Of a stretch of 64,000 nucleotides of DNA, positions 19,060-28,153 are shown piece by piece (within the stretch, counting starts at the first letter, position 1; each line of letters opens with the position of its first letter). This DNA is from Mesorhizobium sp. Its GTDB lineage: Bacteria; Pseudomonadota; Alphaproteobacteria; Rhizobiales; Rhizobiaceae. The position numbers and the translations under genes are program-made. The notes beneath the pieces are model-generated. The model was not told where the DNA came from, made no database searches, and saw nothing but the letters and a program-made list of their open reading frames with translations. The stretch lies in assembly GCA_004020365.1 (NCBI GenBank), contig SAQR01000033.1, positions 1 through 64,000 of the forward strand, in the 5' to 3' direction.

Positions 19060-19872
19060 TCAGTAGGCTTCCTTGACGGCCGAAAGGAACTGCCTGGTGC
19101 GGTCGCGCTGAGGATTTTCGAACAGGTCGTGAGGCGAACCCTCTTCCTCGATCTTGCCGCCGTAGAAGAAGCAGACGCGATCCGAGATATCGCGCGCAAA
19201 ACCCATCTGGTGGGTGACCATGAGCATGGTCAAATTGTGTTCAGCTACAAGCTTGCGGATCACGTTGGTCACCTCACCGATGACTTCGGGATCAAGGGCC
19301 GACGTCACCTCGTCGAAGAGCATGACTTTTGGCCGCATCGCTAATGCCCGGGCTATCGCCACGCGCTGCTGCTGACCGCCGGAAAGTCGCGAAGGATGCT
19401 GGTCCTTCTTGTCTATCATGCCAACCATTGTCAGCAATTCTTCCGAACGCTCCCGCGCCTCCTTCTTGGCGAGGCCTAATACCTGCACCGGCCCTTCCAT
19501 ACAGTTCTGCAGCGCGGTCATATGTGGAAAAAGGTTGAAATGTTGAAAGCACATCCCGATTGATGAACGCATCTGCCTAAAATGCCGCTCATCGGCTGGC
19601 ACCAACACCCCCGCTTTCGCCATGTGCGTGAGCGGCTTTCCATTGACGTAGATTACGCCGCCGCTGATTGGCTCGAGGGTCATCAGGATCCGCAGCACGG
19701 TTGTTTTGCCCGACCCCGAAGGGCCGATAATCGTCACCATCTCGCCTTCTGCCACGTCGAAGTCCAACTGATGGATAACGGAAAGCTTCCCGTAGTCCTT
19801 GTTGACGTTCAGGAACCTGACCATGGGGCGGTCACCTGCCGGAAGCTTAAGGGGATACTCAGACGCGTCCAT
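19060..19872 (-). CDS. ehuA: Ectoine-type ABC transporter ATPase (EhuA-like)
   Basis: This 270-residue ATPase of a family-3 importer has Walker A GPSGSGKTTVLRI (~52), Q-loop SIGMCFQHFNLF, signature LSGGQQQRVAIARAL, Walker B MLFDEVTSALD (Val where Pro is usual) and VTHQMGFARDISD. It starts two bases after the permease stop, so it ends an ehuB-C-D-A run on the minus strand. The EhuA call rests on the binding protein and on nearby eut/doe genes. A general glutamine/histidine transporter is the alternative. Confidence 0.78.
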   Translation of the reverse strand: MDASEYPLKLPAGDRPMVRFLNVNKDYGKLSVIHQLDFDVAEGEMVTIIGPSGSGKTTVLRILMTLEPISGGVIYVNGKPLTHMAKAGVLVPADERHFRQMRSSIGMCFQHFNLFPHMTALQNCMEGPVQVLGLAKKEARERSEELLTMVGMIDKKDQHPSRLSGGQQQRVAIARALAMRPKVMLFDEVTSALDPEVIGEVTNVIRKLVAEHNLTMLMVTHQMGFARDISDRVCFFYGGKIEEEGSPHDLFENPQRDRTRQFLSAVKEAY

Positions 19873-19874
19873 GT

Positions 19875-20543
19875 CTATAAACCCATTGCCAATCGCAGCC
19901 GGCGCTCAAACAGCTTAACCAATCCGGCGGCTGGCAAAGAAATGAAGAGAAAGATCAGAGCCACCAACGTAAAGGGCTCCAAGAACCGATAGTTTTCGGA
20001 GCCAATCGTGTTAGCCATCTGCATGAGCTCCGCGACGCCGATGACAGATAGTATCGGCGTGTCCTTGAAAATTCCAACGAGGTAATTACCCATCCCAGGC
20101 ACGGCAGGAACCAGCGCCTGAGGGAGTATTATACGGAGGTACTTCTTACGCAGTGGAAGGTTTAGCGCACGGCACGCCTCCCACTGCCCGCGAGGCACAG
20201 CGTCGATACCGCTGCGATAAACCTCGGATAAATAAGCGGAGTAGTGGATGCCGATGGCGGCCAGACCAGATGTCCAGGGGGACAGGTTGATCCCGAATTG
20301 CGGTCCAACATAGAAAACGAAGAAAACCTGGAGCACCAGCGGTGTCGACCTGATGAACTCGACACACTCTCGCACGATCACTGTGAGGGCGCGCCAGTTC
20401 GTTCGTTGCGCCAGAGCGAGAATGAGGCCCAAAACGAGCGCGATTGCGTAACCTGCCCCGGCCGCGGTCAGCGTGTTGACGGTGGCCCAGAGAAGCCGCG
20501 GCAGAACTTCAAAGGCAAAATCCCAGTGCCAATCCAGTTTCAA
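19875..20543 (-). CDS. ehuD: Ectoine-type ABC permease (EhuD-like)
   Basis: This permease is of about 222 residues if translation begins at TTG 20543, which overlaps the stop of the previous gene (TTGA). No ATG or GTG lies nearby, and the longer upstream reading overlaps the other permease and is not protein-like. ECVEFIRSTPLVLQVFFVFY is the conserved N-terminal block, and the EAA loop reads EACRALNLPLRKKYLRIILP followed by GIFKDTPILSVIG. There are five TM helices. It forms the membrane pore with the EhuC-like subunit. Confidence 0.75.
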   Translation of the reverse strand: MKLDWHWDFAFEVLPRLLWATVNTLTAAGAGYAIALVLGLILALAQRTNWRALTVIVRECVEFIRSTPLVLQVFFVFYVGPQFGINLSPWTSGLAAIGIHYSAYLSEVYRSGIDAVPRGQWEACRALNLPLRKKYLRIILPQALVPAVPGMGNYLVGIFKDTPILSVIGVAELMQMANTIGSENYRFLEPFTLVALIFLFISLPAAGLVKLFERRLRLAMGL

Positions 20544-21205
20544 ACCCTGCCAAGCCCCCGCGCTACGACACGCTCCAACCAACGCATGAAGGGCGTGATC
20601 AGAAACCTGGCCAACAAATAATAGATCACCAGCGCGGTACCGAACGCTTGTGCCGACAAATAGGTCATGGCGTTGATCTGTTTCACCTCGAACATCAGAT
20701 CGGATACGGAGATGAGTGCCACGAGCGCTGTTCCTTTTAGGAGTTCGATCAGCAGGTTTCCCCAAGGCGGCAGCATGATTGAAAGGGCCTGCGGCAAAAT
20801 GATCCTGCGCATTCTGACAGCGGGTGACAGCGATATTGCGGTCGCGGCTTCCCACTGTCCTCTTGGGACCGACTGTATAGCTCCGCGCACAAGCTCAGCT
20901 CCGTAGGCGCCACAGTTCAGGCCCACCGAAAGGAAGCCGGCGATTGATTTCGGGAGAGTGATTCCGAACAAGGGCAGTACAAAGAAGATCCAATAGAGTT
21001 GTACTAACAGCGATGTTCCTCGAAAAATCTCTATATAGACGATCGCGGGAGCTCGAATGAGCCAATTACTCGACAGTTTCGCAAGTCCCATCACGACTGC
21101 CACGATAATGGCTATTGCGGTGGCCAGCACAAATTCAGTGCACGTCGTCAGGGTGCCGCTCGCCAAGGCCGGACCGTAGGTCCGGAGAAATTCCCAAATC
21201 GACAT
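20540..21205 (-). CDS. ehuC: Ectoine-type ABC permease (EhuC-like)
   Basis: This 221-residue inner-membrane permease has VYIEIFRGTSLLVQLYWIFF near the N-terminus and an EAA loop EAATAISLSPAVRMRRIILP followed by LLKGTALVALISVSDL. The ATG at 21205 has AGAGGATAG upstream. It is followed by the second permease with a stop/start overlap and preceded by the binding protein at 66 bases. Confidence 0.8.
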   Translation of the reverse strand: MSIWEFLRTYGPALASGTLTTCTEFVLATAIAIIVAVVMGLAKLSSNWLIRAPAIVYIEIFRGTSLLVQLYWIFFVLPLFGITLPKSIAGFLSVGLNCGAYGAELVRGAIQSVPRGQWEAATAISLSPAVRMRRIILPQALSIMLPPWGNLLIELLKGTALVALISVSDLMFEVKQINAMTYLSAQAFGTALVIYYLLARFLITPFMRWLERVVARGLGRV

Positions 21206-21271
21206 CCACTATCCTCTATCCGAAGCCCTGGGAGGCAAAGCAATCACCTCCCAGCACTGCGAAGACTGGCT

Positions 21272-22117
21272 TTAGCGATTAGCGCAAAGCCATTCAGTGG
21301 TTTTGTCCCCCGGCAACGATTTCTCGTCATAGCCGTAAGGAGCCACCGCCTTCAGCATCTCGGGCGTGCCGATATACTGCTTCTGCGCTGCGTTGAATTT
21401 CTCGATAAAGTCCTTGTCGTTGTTGCTAAAACCAATCCCAACGTAGTTCGTATACTGCTCCGGTAAATCATCCGGGTTGGTCACTTCAACCTTTCCGGGC
21501 GATTTCTTCACGATCTCGCCGGCGCTCAGATAGTCCGACCCGCCAGCCGCCGCTCGACCCGACTCCACTGCGGCCAGAATTTCAGCTTGCCCAGGTACCT
21601 GCATGATGTTCGCATCAGGCACGCCTTCCTGCTTGGCGTTCCCGACCGTGCCGTATCCCGCGCCGGTTACGAAAACAGCGTTCTTACTCACAAGATCCTT
21701 GTAACTGTGGATCCCTTCGGGATTGCCCTTTTTGACGATGAATGCGTTCGTGACCCTCATCATCGGCTCCGAAAACGTGATATTGGCACAGCGCTTCCCG
21801 AGGATGGCAAAGCCGCCAGTGATGATATCCAAGCGACCGGCTTGCAATCCCGGTATCAGTCCACCCCAATCGGCCACGACAGGCTCAACCTTGTCGTAGC
21901 CCATCTTGTGAAGAACTGCGATGACATAGGTGTTTACAATGCCTTTGGGTTCATTGTTGTCGCCAGGAAAACCGTAAGGCGGTTCATTGGCAAATCCGAT
22001 CCGGATCGACTGTCCGCTCGCGATACGATCGGCCAGTTGCCCTGCCTGAACATGAGGCGCCGCCAACATTGACGTAGCGAGACACATAAAGCCGGCAAAG
22101 GTTTTCAAAGACTTCAT
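21272..22117 (-). CDS. ehuB: Ectoine/hydroxyectoine-binding protein (EhuB-like)
   Basis: This 281-residue periplasmic solute-binding protein of family 3 has a clear Sec signal, MKSLKTFAGFMCLATSMLAA, cleaved near HVQA-GQ. The mature part has IRIGFANEPPYGF, LIPGLQAGRLDIITGG and GKRCANITFSEP, in which the Arg at about 109 should bind the ligand carboxylate. The FANEPPYG block and overall length match my recollection of EhuB of Sinorhizobium meliloti, whose cage of aromatic residues holds ectoine. It is the first gene of the transporter run. Confidence 0.75.
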   Translation of the reverse strand: MKSLKTFAGFMCLATSMLAAPHVQAGQLADRIASGQSIRIGFANEPPYGFPGDNNEPKGIVNTYVIAVLHKMGYDKVEPVVADWGGLIPGLQAGRLDIITGGFAILGKRCANITFSEPMMRVTNAFIVKKGNPEGIHSYKDLVSKNAVFVTGAGYGTVGNAKQEGVPDANIMQVPGQAEILAAVESGRAAAGGSDYLSAGEIVKKSPGKVEVTNPDDLPEQYTNYVGIGFSNNDKDFIEKFNAAQKQYIGTPEMLKAVAPYGYDEKSLPGDKTTEWLCANR

Positions 22118-22175
22118 TGGTATTCCCCGTTTTGTTGTTTATTACAATGTTGAAGTAGAGAGAGATTTTTACCGA

Positions 22176-23273
22176 TTATCCTGCCACATAGACATCGCGT
22201 GGCAGTGATGACAGGATTTCTGGACCGTCATCTCGTAAGATAACGATCTCTTCCAACCGCACACCGAATCGTCCCGGCAAGTAGATTCCGGGCTCGATAG
22301 AGAAAACCATTCCTGCCTCCAGTACCGTTGTTGACATTCCGCCGATATAGGGCGGTTCGTGAAGATCAATGCCAATTCCATGTCCAGTGCGATGCGTGAA
22401 ATATTCATCATAACCGGCCCGTGCGATCACAGTACGCGCGGCTTGGTGAAGACGACTCGCGAGGACCCCGGGGCGGGCCACTTGCAGCGCAGCCTGCACC
22501 GCTCCTTCTATGATCGAATGGACTTCGCTGTAGCCATCTGGCGCATGGCCAACAACCGCCATACGCGTGATATCGCTGTAGAATCCGTCCTTCTGTCCTC
22601 CGATATCGAGGAGAACCGCGTCGCCTACTTCGAGCCTGCGGCCGGTTTGAGGGAGCGCCAATGCGCCGTTGGCTCCGGATGCCACGATCCACAATGCGGG
22701 TGTAACGTCCTCATCAGAGAAGCTCTTCTTGATGACGAGTTCCAACTCGGTCTCACTTGTACCAGGCTCGATTCGGGCAAAGGCCCTTTGCATGGCGCGA
22801 TCGGCAATACCGGCATTCATCTTGAGCGCAGCAAGTTCGGCTTCGCTCTTGCGCATTCTCAGCCAACCGAGCGTCGCCTCAGTAAAGCTGTGTTTTGCCC
22901 GAGGAAGCGTCTCAAGCAACAACAACGCAAAATCGGCACGCATCGTTTCGTCAACGACAACTGCCGTCGCGTCGCAGGCGCCTATTGAGTGGATAGCCGC
23001 AAGGATAGCTGCTTTCGGCCCATACTCATCACTCCAAGTATGAAGTTCTATTGCAGTGGACTTGAGCGAGCCGTTCACATTCAGCACCGACATCACAATA
23101 GCGTCTTTCTCGAGCCCAACCAGAAGCAGGCAAAGTCGCTCGTCCGAATGCGGGTGGAAGCCCAACAGCCAATCCATGTGTGAGCCCGGCCCGATGGCTG
23201 TCAGACTAAAGCCATTTGCTGTCATTCTCTCACGGAGCGCCGCTAGCCTGACTTTGCTATCTATGTTCATCAT
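22176..23273 (-). CDS. M24 metallopeptidase, Xaa-Pro dipeptidase type
   Basis: This 365-residue protein with creatinase_N and peptidase_M24 domains differs from the doeA-like genes in keeping all five metal ligands: Asp in LLDIGGQKDG, Asp in FYSDITR, His in HRTGHGIGIDLHEPP, Glu in FSIEPGIY and Glu in RLEEIV. It is therefore likely to be a true dinuclear metal aminopeptidase (Xaa-Pro dipeptidase, PepQ family). It sits upstream of ehuB on the same strand, 58 bases away. It could release proline or a related imino acid from a peptide, or hydrolyse a cyclic amide. Confidence 0.85.
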   Translation of the reverse strand: MMNIDSKVRLAALRERMTANGFSLTAIGPGSHMDWLLGFHPHSDERLCLLLVGLEKDAIVMSVLNVNGSLKSTAIELHTWSDEYGPKAAILAAIHSIGACDATAVVVDETMRADFALLLLETLPRAKHSFTEATLGWLRMRKSEAELAALKMNAGIADRAMQRAFARIEPGTSETELELVIKKSFSDEDVTPALWIVASGANGALALPQTGRRLEVGDAVLLDIGGQKDGFYSDITRMAVVGHAPDGYSEVHSIIEGAVQAALQVARPGVLASRLHQAARTVIARAGYDEYFTHRTGHGIGIDLHEPPYIGGMSTTVLEAGMVFSIEPGIYLPGRFGVRLEEIVILRDDGPEILSSLPRDVYVAG

Positions 23274-23292
23274 CCAATGCTTTCGCCTTATC

Positions 23293-23350
23293 GATAGCCG
23301 CCGGAGACCGGGACCAAGGCGCCGGTCATATAGCTCCCTTCATTGGTGAG
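23293..23350 (-). pseudogene. Short-chain dehydrogenase C-terminal scrap
   Basis: The minus strand reads TNEGSYMTGALVPVSGGYR and a stop. The motif SYMTG-V-DGG is the usual end of SDR oxidoreductases. Nothing upstream in frame resembles the rest of an SDR. Confidence 0.65.
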
Positions 23351-24190
23351 GCAATTTCGATGTCGTGCCGTGGCGATGGACTGCAGTACTCACTTTCGCA
23401 CACCAGGTGCGTAGCCCCTCGATCCACCAGCCTGGGCCAAAGGTCGCCGTTTGACCTGCTGTGACTTGTTCCAACGCGGCGACTTTTAGACCCCTCATAT
23501 ACGTGATCAAGTGCTTTGCTCAGACCGGGAAATGCACAGGCGAAACCGGCCGCTGCAGTCCTAGCAGTTCCTTGCAGAAAGCCGCCGTCTTTTGATCGAA
23601 ATATTCATGTGTTCCTCCTTCTTTCGGAGTAGCTGGCTTCTTATTTTAGAGGCGGCGGCGGCGGCGCGGAAATTCCCTTTACCCTCTGCGTAGTAGGCCA
23701 GCGTGCCTCGGTTTGAATTTTAGACCGGCTAATAATATTGAGGTGATTTTATTATATCGCTGAGGAGGCATCGTGCTATTTCCGGTCAGGTCGCGCACAA
23801 ATACCACGCCCGGAGCCGGCCCTACGCGGAAATGCGGCGAATCTAGTTTGCCTCTGATTTTGTTACGTGTCGTGAAAGTTAGTGGCTCGAAGCCGGTATT
23901 CGCTGCAGGCGTCGACACCGCACGTGAGTCGGCTTTGGGTCGACGTTTCAGCCTGCCTCGCGCAGCTACACGCCTCTTCCGAAACATTCGCGCGACTGAT
24001 CCACGTCTCTTTAATCCGCCGACCAGCGTTTCTTGGGGCCAGAGCGCCCATGGGCCAATGATGTGCTGCAGCATCTGCCAGGGCTGCCGGAACACGCGCT
24101 CCGCATCAGTTCACCGGATGTCCTCGCACCGCTCGTCAAGGCCGGCGTATCTCTCCTTTGGCGTGGTCAATGGCGACCCCACACCCGATT
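23351..24190. other. Gene-poor stretch with orphan ribosome site
   Basis: About 840 bases without a recognisable gene. At 23612 on the minus strand AAGGAGGAACAC stands directly before an ATG, but the frame closes after MNISIKRRRLSARNC. This looks like the start of a lost gene joined to the SDR scrap. The long readings at 23679-24282 on both strands show no known motif and I do not call them. Confidence 0.4.
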
Positions 24191-25186
24191 TCAGAGACTT
24201 AGCGGTAGCGCAAGGAGCGCCACTCCCTCGTCGGCGTAGACATACGCGCCGGATCGGGCTGCACAGACGGTGGACGTGGTAGGTGCGCGAATATCAATGG
24301 AACGATCCGACAGCGAATCCATCGAATGCAAGATGCCTATGAGATCCCCCTGCTTCACATCATCCAGCACCGAGCAGCGAGGTTCAAAGATGCCCCCGCG
24401 CTGGCGATTTCAGCTCGCCAGACGGACGCGTCTCAAGTGTCTGGCTGGACTTCTTTTTACGGAAGGTCGGACACTCGACTTTTCCTTCGACAAGTCCGAG
24501 CGCAATGAGTGCGTTGCGCACTCCACCTTCGTAGATCACGAGAGCTTCGGATCCAACCGTGCCCCCGCCGAGTTCAGCGCACACGAATACCTTACCCTGA
24601 CTATGAGCCCAAGTATCGAACATGCCAAGCGTTCCTGGTATTCCCAGACCAATGTCATTGGTAAGTTGAACGCTTCTGCCATCCTTACCGTCTTGGTCAT
24701 CAAGTCGCCATCAGCAATAGGATGCGTCGTGCTCGCCGGGGGGAAATCCCACATCGGTCCGAAGCTGTGCAGATCAAAGACGATGTCGGCCATGGGCAAC
24801 AACACGCGCGAGACCGCATCCGCGATGCGTTCGGTTACCGATCCCTCGGCGCGGCCCGGAAACACTCGATTGAGATTCAAACCGTCGATCGGCGTGTTGC
24901 GGCTCCATGCCTGCACAGCCGGTGGATTGAGCACCGGTAAGATGATGATCCTTCCACAGATTTGCGCTTCTGGCAGCCAGTCAATAAGTCGACGCGCGAC
25001 AATTGGCCCTTCCAGTTCATTGCCATGACATCCGCCGGTGACAAGGAGGCGCGGTCCCTCCCCTTTATTGAGGCTGAAGACCGGAAGCGAAAGAGCTTGG
25101 CAATCAGGCCCGTCGGGGACCACTAGGTGCCCCGTGCTCATGCCAGGCGTGTAGATATCGAAGGTAAGGTGCGGAGTATCGCTCAT
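24191..25186 (-). pseudogene. doeB: DoeB/EutE-like deacetylase, frameshifted
   Basis: The frame from ATG 25186 gives the zinc-carboxypeptidase-like (AstE/AspA) fold: VTGGCHGNELEGP (His and Glu ligands), LNLNRVFPGR, and IVFDLHSFGP (His ligand). It leaves frame near 24610. A second frame carries FDTWAHSQGKVFVCAELGGG and VRNALIALGLVEGKVE, and a third carries GIFEPRCSVLDDVKQGDLIG to the stop at 24191. Total length fits DoeB (about 330 residues). DoeB removes acetyl from N-alpha-acetyl-diaminobutyrate, the product of ectoine ring opening. At least two frameshifts make it non-functional. Confidence 0.85.
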
Positions 25187-25344
25187 TGATCGGCATCCCC
25201 TATTGTACAGCGCCCCGCGAGCCGCGCGTTCGGGGCGCTAGGGTTCCCCGATCGCCGTCTCCGTAAAGCTCATGAGCAGCCGGAATGTGTCACGGTAGGC
25301 GGCGATGGCCTGCGGGCTGACGGGTCGGTGTGGCGATCAGGAAG

Positions 25345-25545
25345 GCAATGTTGTCGCAAGCGCTCCAAAATCACGTCAGCGAATGTCTGCCCCTGAACTT
25401 GAAGCGAAGCCCCAACGCCACGGACAATTTGCCGACTGGTAGTCGCCACCTGGTGCGGGAACAGGGGCCGGTGGAGTCTCAGTTCTGACGCTGACTGATC
25501 TTAAATTCGCTTGGGTTGACGCTGACGCGCCATCGAGCCACCAAC
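25345..25545 (-). pseudogene. Remnant of a second DppB-type permease
   Basis: The nucleotide sequence here is a diverged copy of 29762-29945 inside the intact dppB-like gene, for example the shared run GCCCCTGAACTTGAAGC, and encodes the FKFRGRH region. It has indels and stops. It is what remains of a paralogous peptide transporter. Confidence 0.7.
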
Positions 25546-25639
25546 AGACCACCAGCCATTAGACCGTCCATCCCCTGACCAAGAAGTCATACGTTAAAGC
25601 CAGCGGCCGTCTGCAGGATCGTCTGAGCTTCATCTACGA

Positions 25640-25758
25640 ACTCATTGGCCTTCCCTCCTCGCGATTTTCGCCTGTTGCTCAAAATGTACCGGGATTTCAG
25701 ATTGAATTACTCTAATATCCGGGTCTTAGCGGCCGAAATGCTGCGCCTGATCCAAGGG
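25640..25758 (-). repeat. Diverged copy of amidase-operon leader
   Basis: This matches 33649-33763 over about 115 bases with many substitutions. Both read, on the minus strand, a GGAGG-type ribosome site followed by ATGAGTTC. The frame here hits a stop at once (ATG AGT TCG TAG). The rest of 25187-26148 shows no recognisable gene. Confidence 0.6.
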
Positions 25759-26148
25759 GCTATTAGCCCGCTTGATAGTCTCGATCGTATCGGCAAAGGC
25801 AAAAAGGTTGCTGAGGGGGCGTTCCACCATGATCGCTAGCGAGCCCTAGCGAAATTCCAATTTCCGCGATCCCCTCGCCGGGTCGATCGGCTTGTTCATT
25901 ACGCAGCGAATGCCAAAGCTGCCGGCGCAGCCCGCTATGAGAGCCTAACGCCAGCGCTGCAGGCCCGCCTCCCTCGCGACAACGCACGAACTTTTCGAGA
26001 TTTTTCCAGATGCACGCGCTATGGGCCGTCATTACACTTCGATATCGAATGCCAGGCCGGCCAGGCGCGGCTCGACTCGGCATTAAGCCGCTGATGGCAG
26101 CAAGTCGGCAATCGTCTTCTGCATACTTTAGCTGTTGCCCCAAACTCA

Positions 26149-27153
26149 TCACCGTTCATTTAACCAGCAAGCCGACATGTGTCGTGACCCGACTTCGACG
26201 GTCGGCGGCTCTTCTTGCCGGCAGCGGTCGAAGGCCAGCGGGCAACGCGGATGGAACCGACAGCCCTTCGGCACGCGCGCGGCGCTTGGAACCTCACCCT
26301 GCAGGGCTGGCAACTCGGCGCGACATGGATTGCCGCCGATCTGTGGCGTGGCGTTTCGCAGAGCAATTGTATACGGATGACGAGGGTTGAATGTGATCTC
26401 ATCCGCGCTGCCGATCTCGACGAGCCGCCCAAGGTACAGGACAGCAATCCTATCGGCGATCAACCAGGCGAGAGGCAGGTCGTGGGTGATGAACAGCAGC
26501 GCCATGTTGTATTTGTCGCGCAGATCGATGAGGACCTGGAGTATTTGTGCGCGTATCGAGACATCGAGCATCGACACAGGTTCGTCTGCAACGATGAGCT
26601 CCGGCCTGACGGCAAGCGCTCCGGCGATCACGACCCGCTGACGCTGCCCGCCAGACAGTTCGTGTGGGAAGCGGGAGACGAAATCACCGGGAGGATTGAG
26701 CCCAGCCGCCGCAAGCGCTTCGCTCACCCGCTCGGCTAGTTGGGTTCCGTTCTTTACCAGTCGCAGTGAACGCAGAGGCTCTGCCACAATATCGAACACG
26801 GTATGTCGCGGATTGAGGGCCTGATATGCGTCCTGGAAGATCATCTGCACGCGATGGCGGTAAGGACGCAGGGCCGAGGTCCCTTGAACTGACGTCATAT
26901 CGCGGCCTTCGAACAGCAACCTGCCGCCTGTCGGCTGGGCGAGCTTGGTGATGACGCGGCCCACCGTCGTCTTGCCGCTTCCCGATTCTCCGACCAGCGC
27001 GACGATTTCACCCCGCCGGACGTTGAGGTCGATGCCGTCCACCGCGCGCACGGCACCGGCAGGTCGGTTCAGGACACGATCGAACAGTCCCCCCTGGATA
27101 GGAAAATGGACCTTTATGCTCTCGAGACGCAGGATGTCGGCGGCGTCAGGCAT
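26149..27153 (-). CDS. Peptide ABC transporter ATPase (DppF/OppF)
   Basis: This second ATPase of a peptide importer has 334 residues from ATG 27153, with AAGG upstream. Walker A is VGESGSGKTTVGRV, followed by MIFQDAYQALNPRH, signature ELSGGQRQRVVIAGAL and Walker B IVADEPVSMLD. The C-terminal oligo_HPY cysteine motif is PKGCRFHPRCPLAFDRC (an iron-sulphur-type loop). Its start lies eight bases inside the preceding ATPase gene, so the two are translationally coupled. It is the last gene of the operon. Confidence 0.9.
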   Translation of the reverse strand: MPDAADILRLESIKVHFPIQGGLFDRVLNRPAGAVRAVDGIDLNVRRGEIVALVGESGSGKTTVGRVITKLAQPTGGRLLFEGRDMTSVQGTSALRPYRHRVQMIFQDAYQALNPRHTVFDIVAEPLRSLRLVKNGTQLAERVSEALAAAGLNPPGDFVSRFPHELSGGQRQRVVIAGALAVRPELIVADEPVSMLDVSIRAQILQVLIDLRDKYNMALLFITHDLPLAWLIADRIAVLYLGRLVEIGSADEITFNPRHPYTIALRNATPQIGGNPCRAELPALQGEVPSAARVPKGCRFHPRCPLAFDRCRQEEPPTVEVGSRHMSACWLNER

Positions 27154-28153
27154 GAATTGCAACCTTGTCTTCTTGCGAGGACCGGTGAAGATGACAGGCG
27201 ACGCGTGCCCGCCCGAACTTATCGAGGCCGGGAACTTCGGTCGCGCAAACCCCCATAGCTGACGGGCAACGCGGATGGAAAGCGCAGCCCGGAGGTCGAC
27301 TGATCAAGTTGGGGGGATCACCGGGTATTGGCCGGATTATCTTTTTGCCGTTCGCCGGGTTCGGGATCGTGTCGATCAGCAGTCTGGTGTATGGGTGCTT
27401 GGGATTGGCGAAAATCTCAGCGACAGTGCCGTCCTCGACTATTCGGCCGGCATACATGATCATCACGCGATCACAAGACTCAGCCACCACAGAAAGGTCG
27501 TGGGTGATCAAAATCAAGGCCAGGTTAAGCTGGGATCGCAACTCCCCTAGGAGCTTGAGGATCTGAGCCTGCGTGATGACGTCGAGCGCCGTGGTCGGCT
27601 CGTCGCCGATGATAATCGAGGGGCGACACGCGAGCGCCATAGCGATCATCACCCTTTGACGCATCCCCCCCGACAACTCGTGGGGATAGGCCACGCCGCG
27701 ATCCGCAGGAATGCCGACGAGCTCGAGCAGTTCTCTTGCCCGCGCGGTCGCCTCGCTACGCGACATGCCGAGCTTCAGTACACACGGCTCGGCGATCTGC
27801 TTCATGACACGGTGAACAGGATTAAGCGCATTCATCGCGCCCTGGAAGACTACGGACGTTTCGCTCCAGCGATGTGGCCGCATGGCCGCATCATCGTCGA
27901 TCGGCAGTCGGTTACCGCGATAACGCACCACGCCGCTGCTGACCCGCGCGTTGGGTGATAGCAGACCCGCAATGGCCATTGCAGTCGTGGTCTTCCCGCT
28001 GCCCGATTCTCCGACGAGGCCAACGGCCTCTCCGGGTCGAAGCGCGAAGCTTACGTCGTCGATCGCTCGCAATGAAACGCCCTTGAGCCCATAGTCGACA
28101 GAGAGCCGGTCGATTTCCAGAAGCGGCGCCTTGTCTTGGGAGGAGTTTGTCAT
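27146..28153 (-). CDS. Peptide ABC transporter ATPase (DppD/OppD)
   Basis: This 335-residue protein has Walker A VGESGSGKTTTAMA, Q-loop VVFQGAMNALNPVH, signature ELSGGMRQRVMIAMAL, Walker B IIGDEPTTALD, VVAESCDRVMIMYAG and the C-terminal HPY region PPGCAFHPRCPSAMGVC. It overlaps the upstream permease by ATGA and the downstream ATPase by eight bases, so all cytoplasmic subunits are made from one message. Confidence 0.92.
   Translation of the reverse strand: MTNSSQDKAPLLEIDRLSVDYGLKGVSLRAIDDVSFALRPGEAVGLVGESGSGKTTTAMAIAGLLSPNARVSSGVVRYRGNRLPIDDDAAMRPHRWSETSVVFQGAMNALNPVHRVMKQIAEPCVLKLGMSRSEATARARELLELVGIPADRGVAYPHELSGGMRQRVMIAMALACRPSIIIGDEPTTALDVITQAQILKLLGELRSQLNLALILITHDLSVVAESCDRVMIMYAGRIVEDGTVAEIFANPKHPYTRLLIDTIPNPANGKKIIRPIPGDPPNLISRPPGCAFHPRCPSAMGVCATEVPGLDKFGRARVACHLHRSSQEDKVAIHA

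Noticed and set aside
23679-24282. Overlapping readings on both strands of 138 and 169 residues
   Set aside because: No recognisable domain, no ribosome site and overlap with the 3' end of the doeB pseudogene.
24270-25028. A 252-residue plus-strand reading
   Set aside because: Antisense to the doeB pseudogene, where the minus strand carries clear zinc-peptidase motifs.
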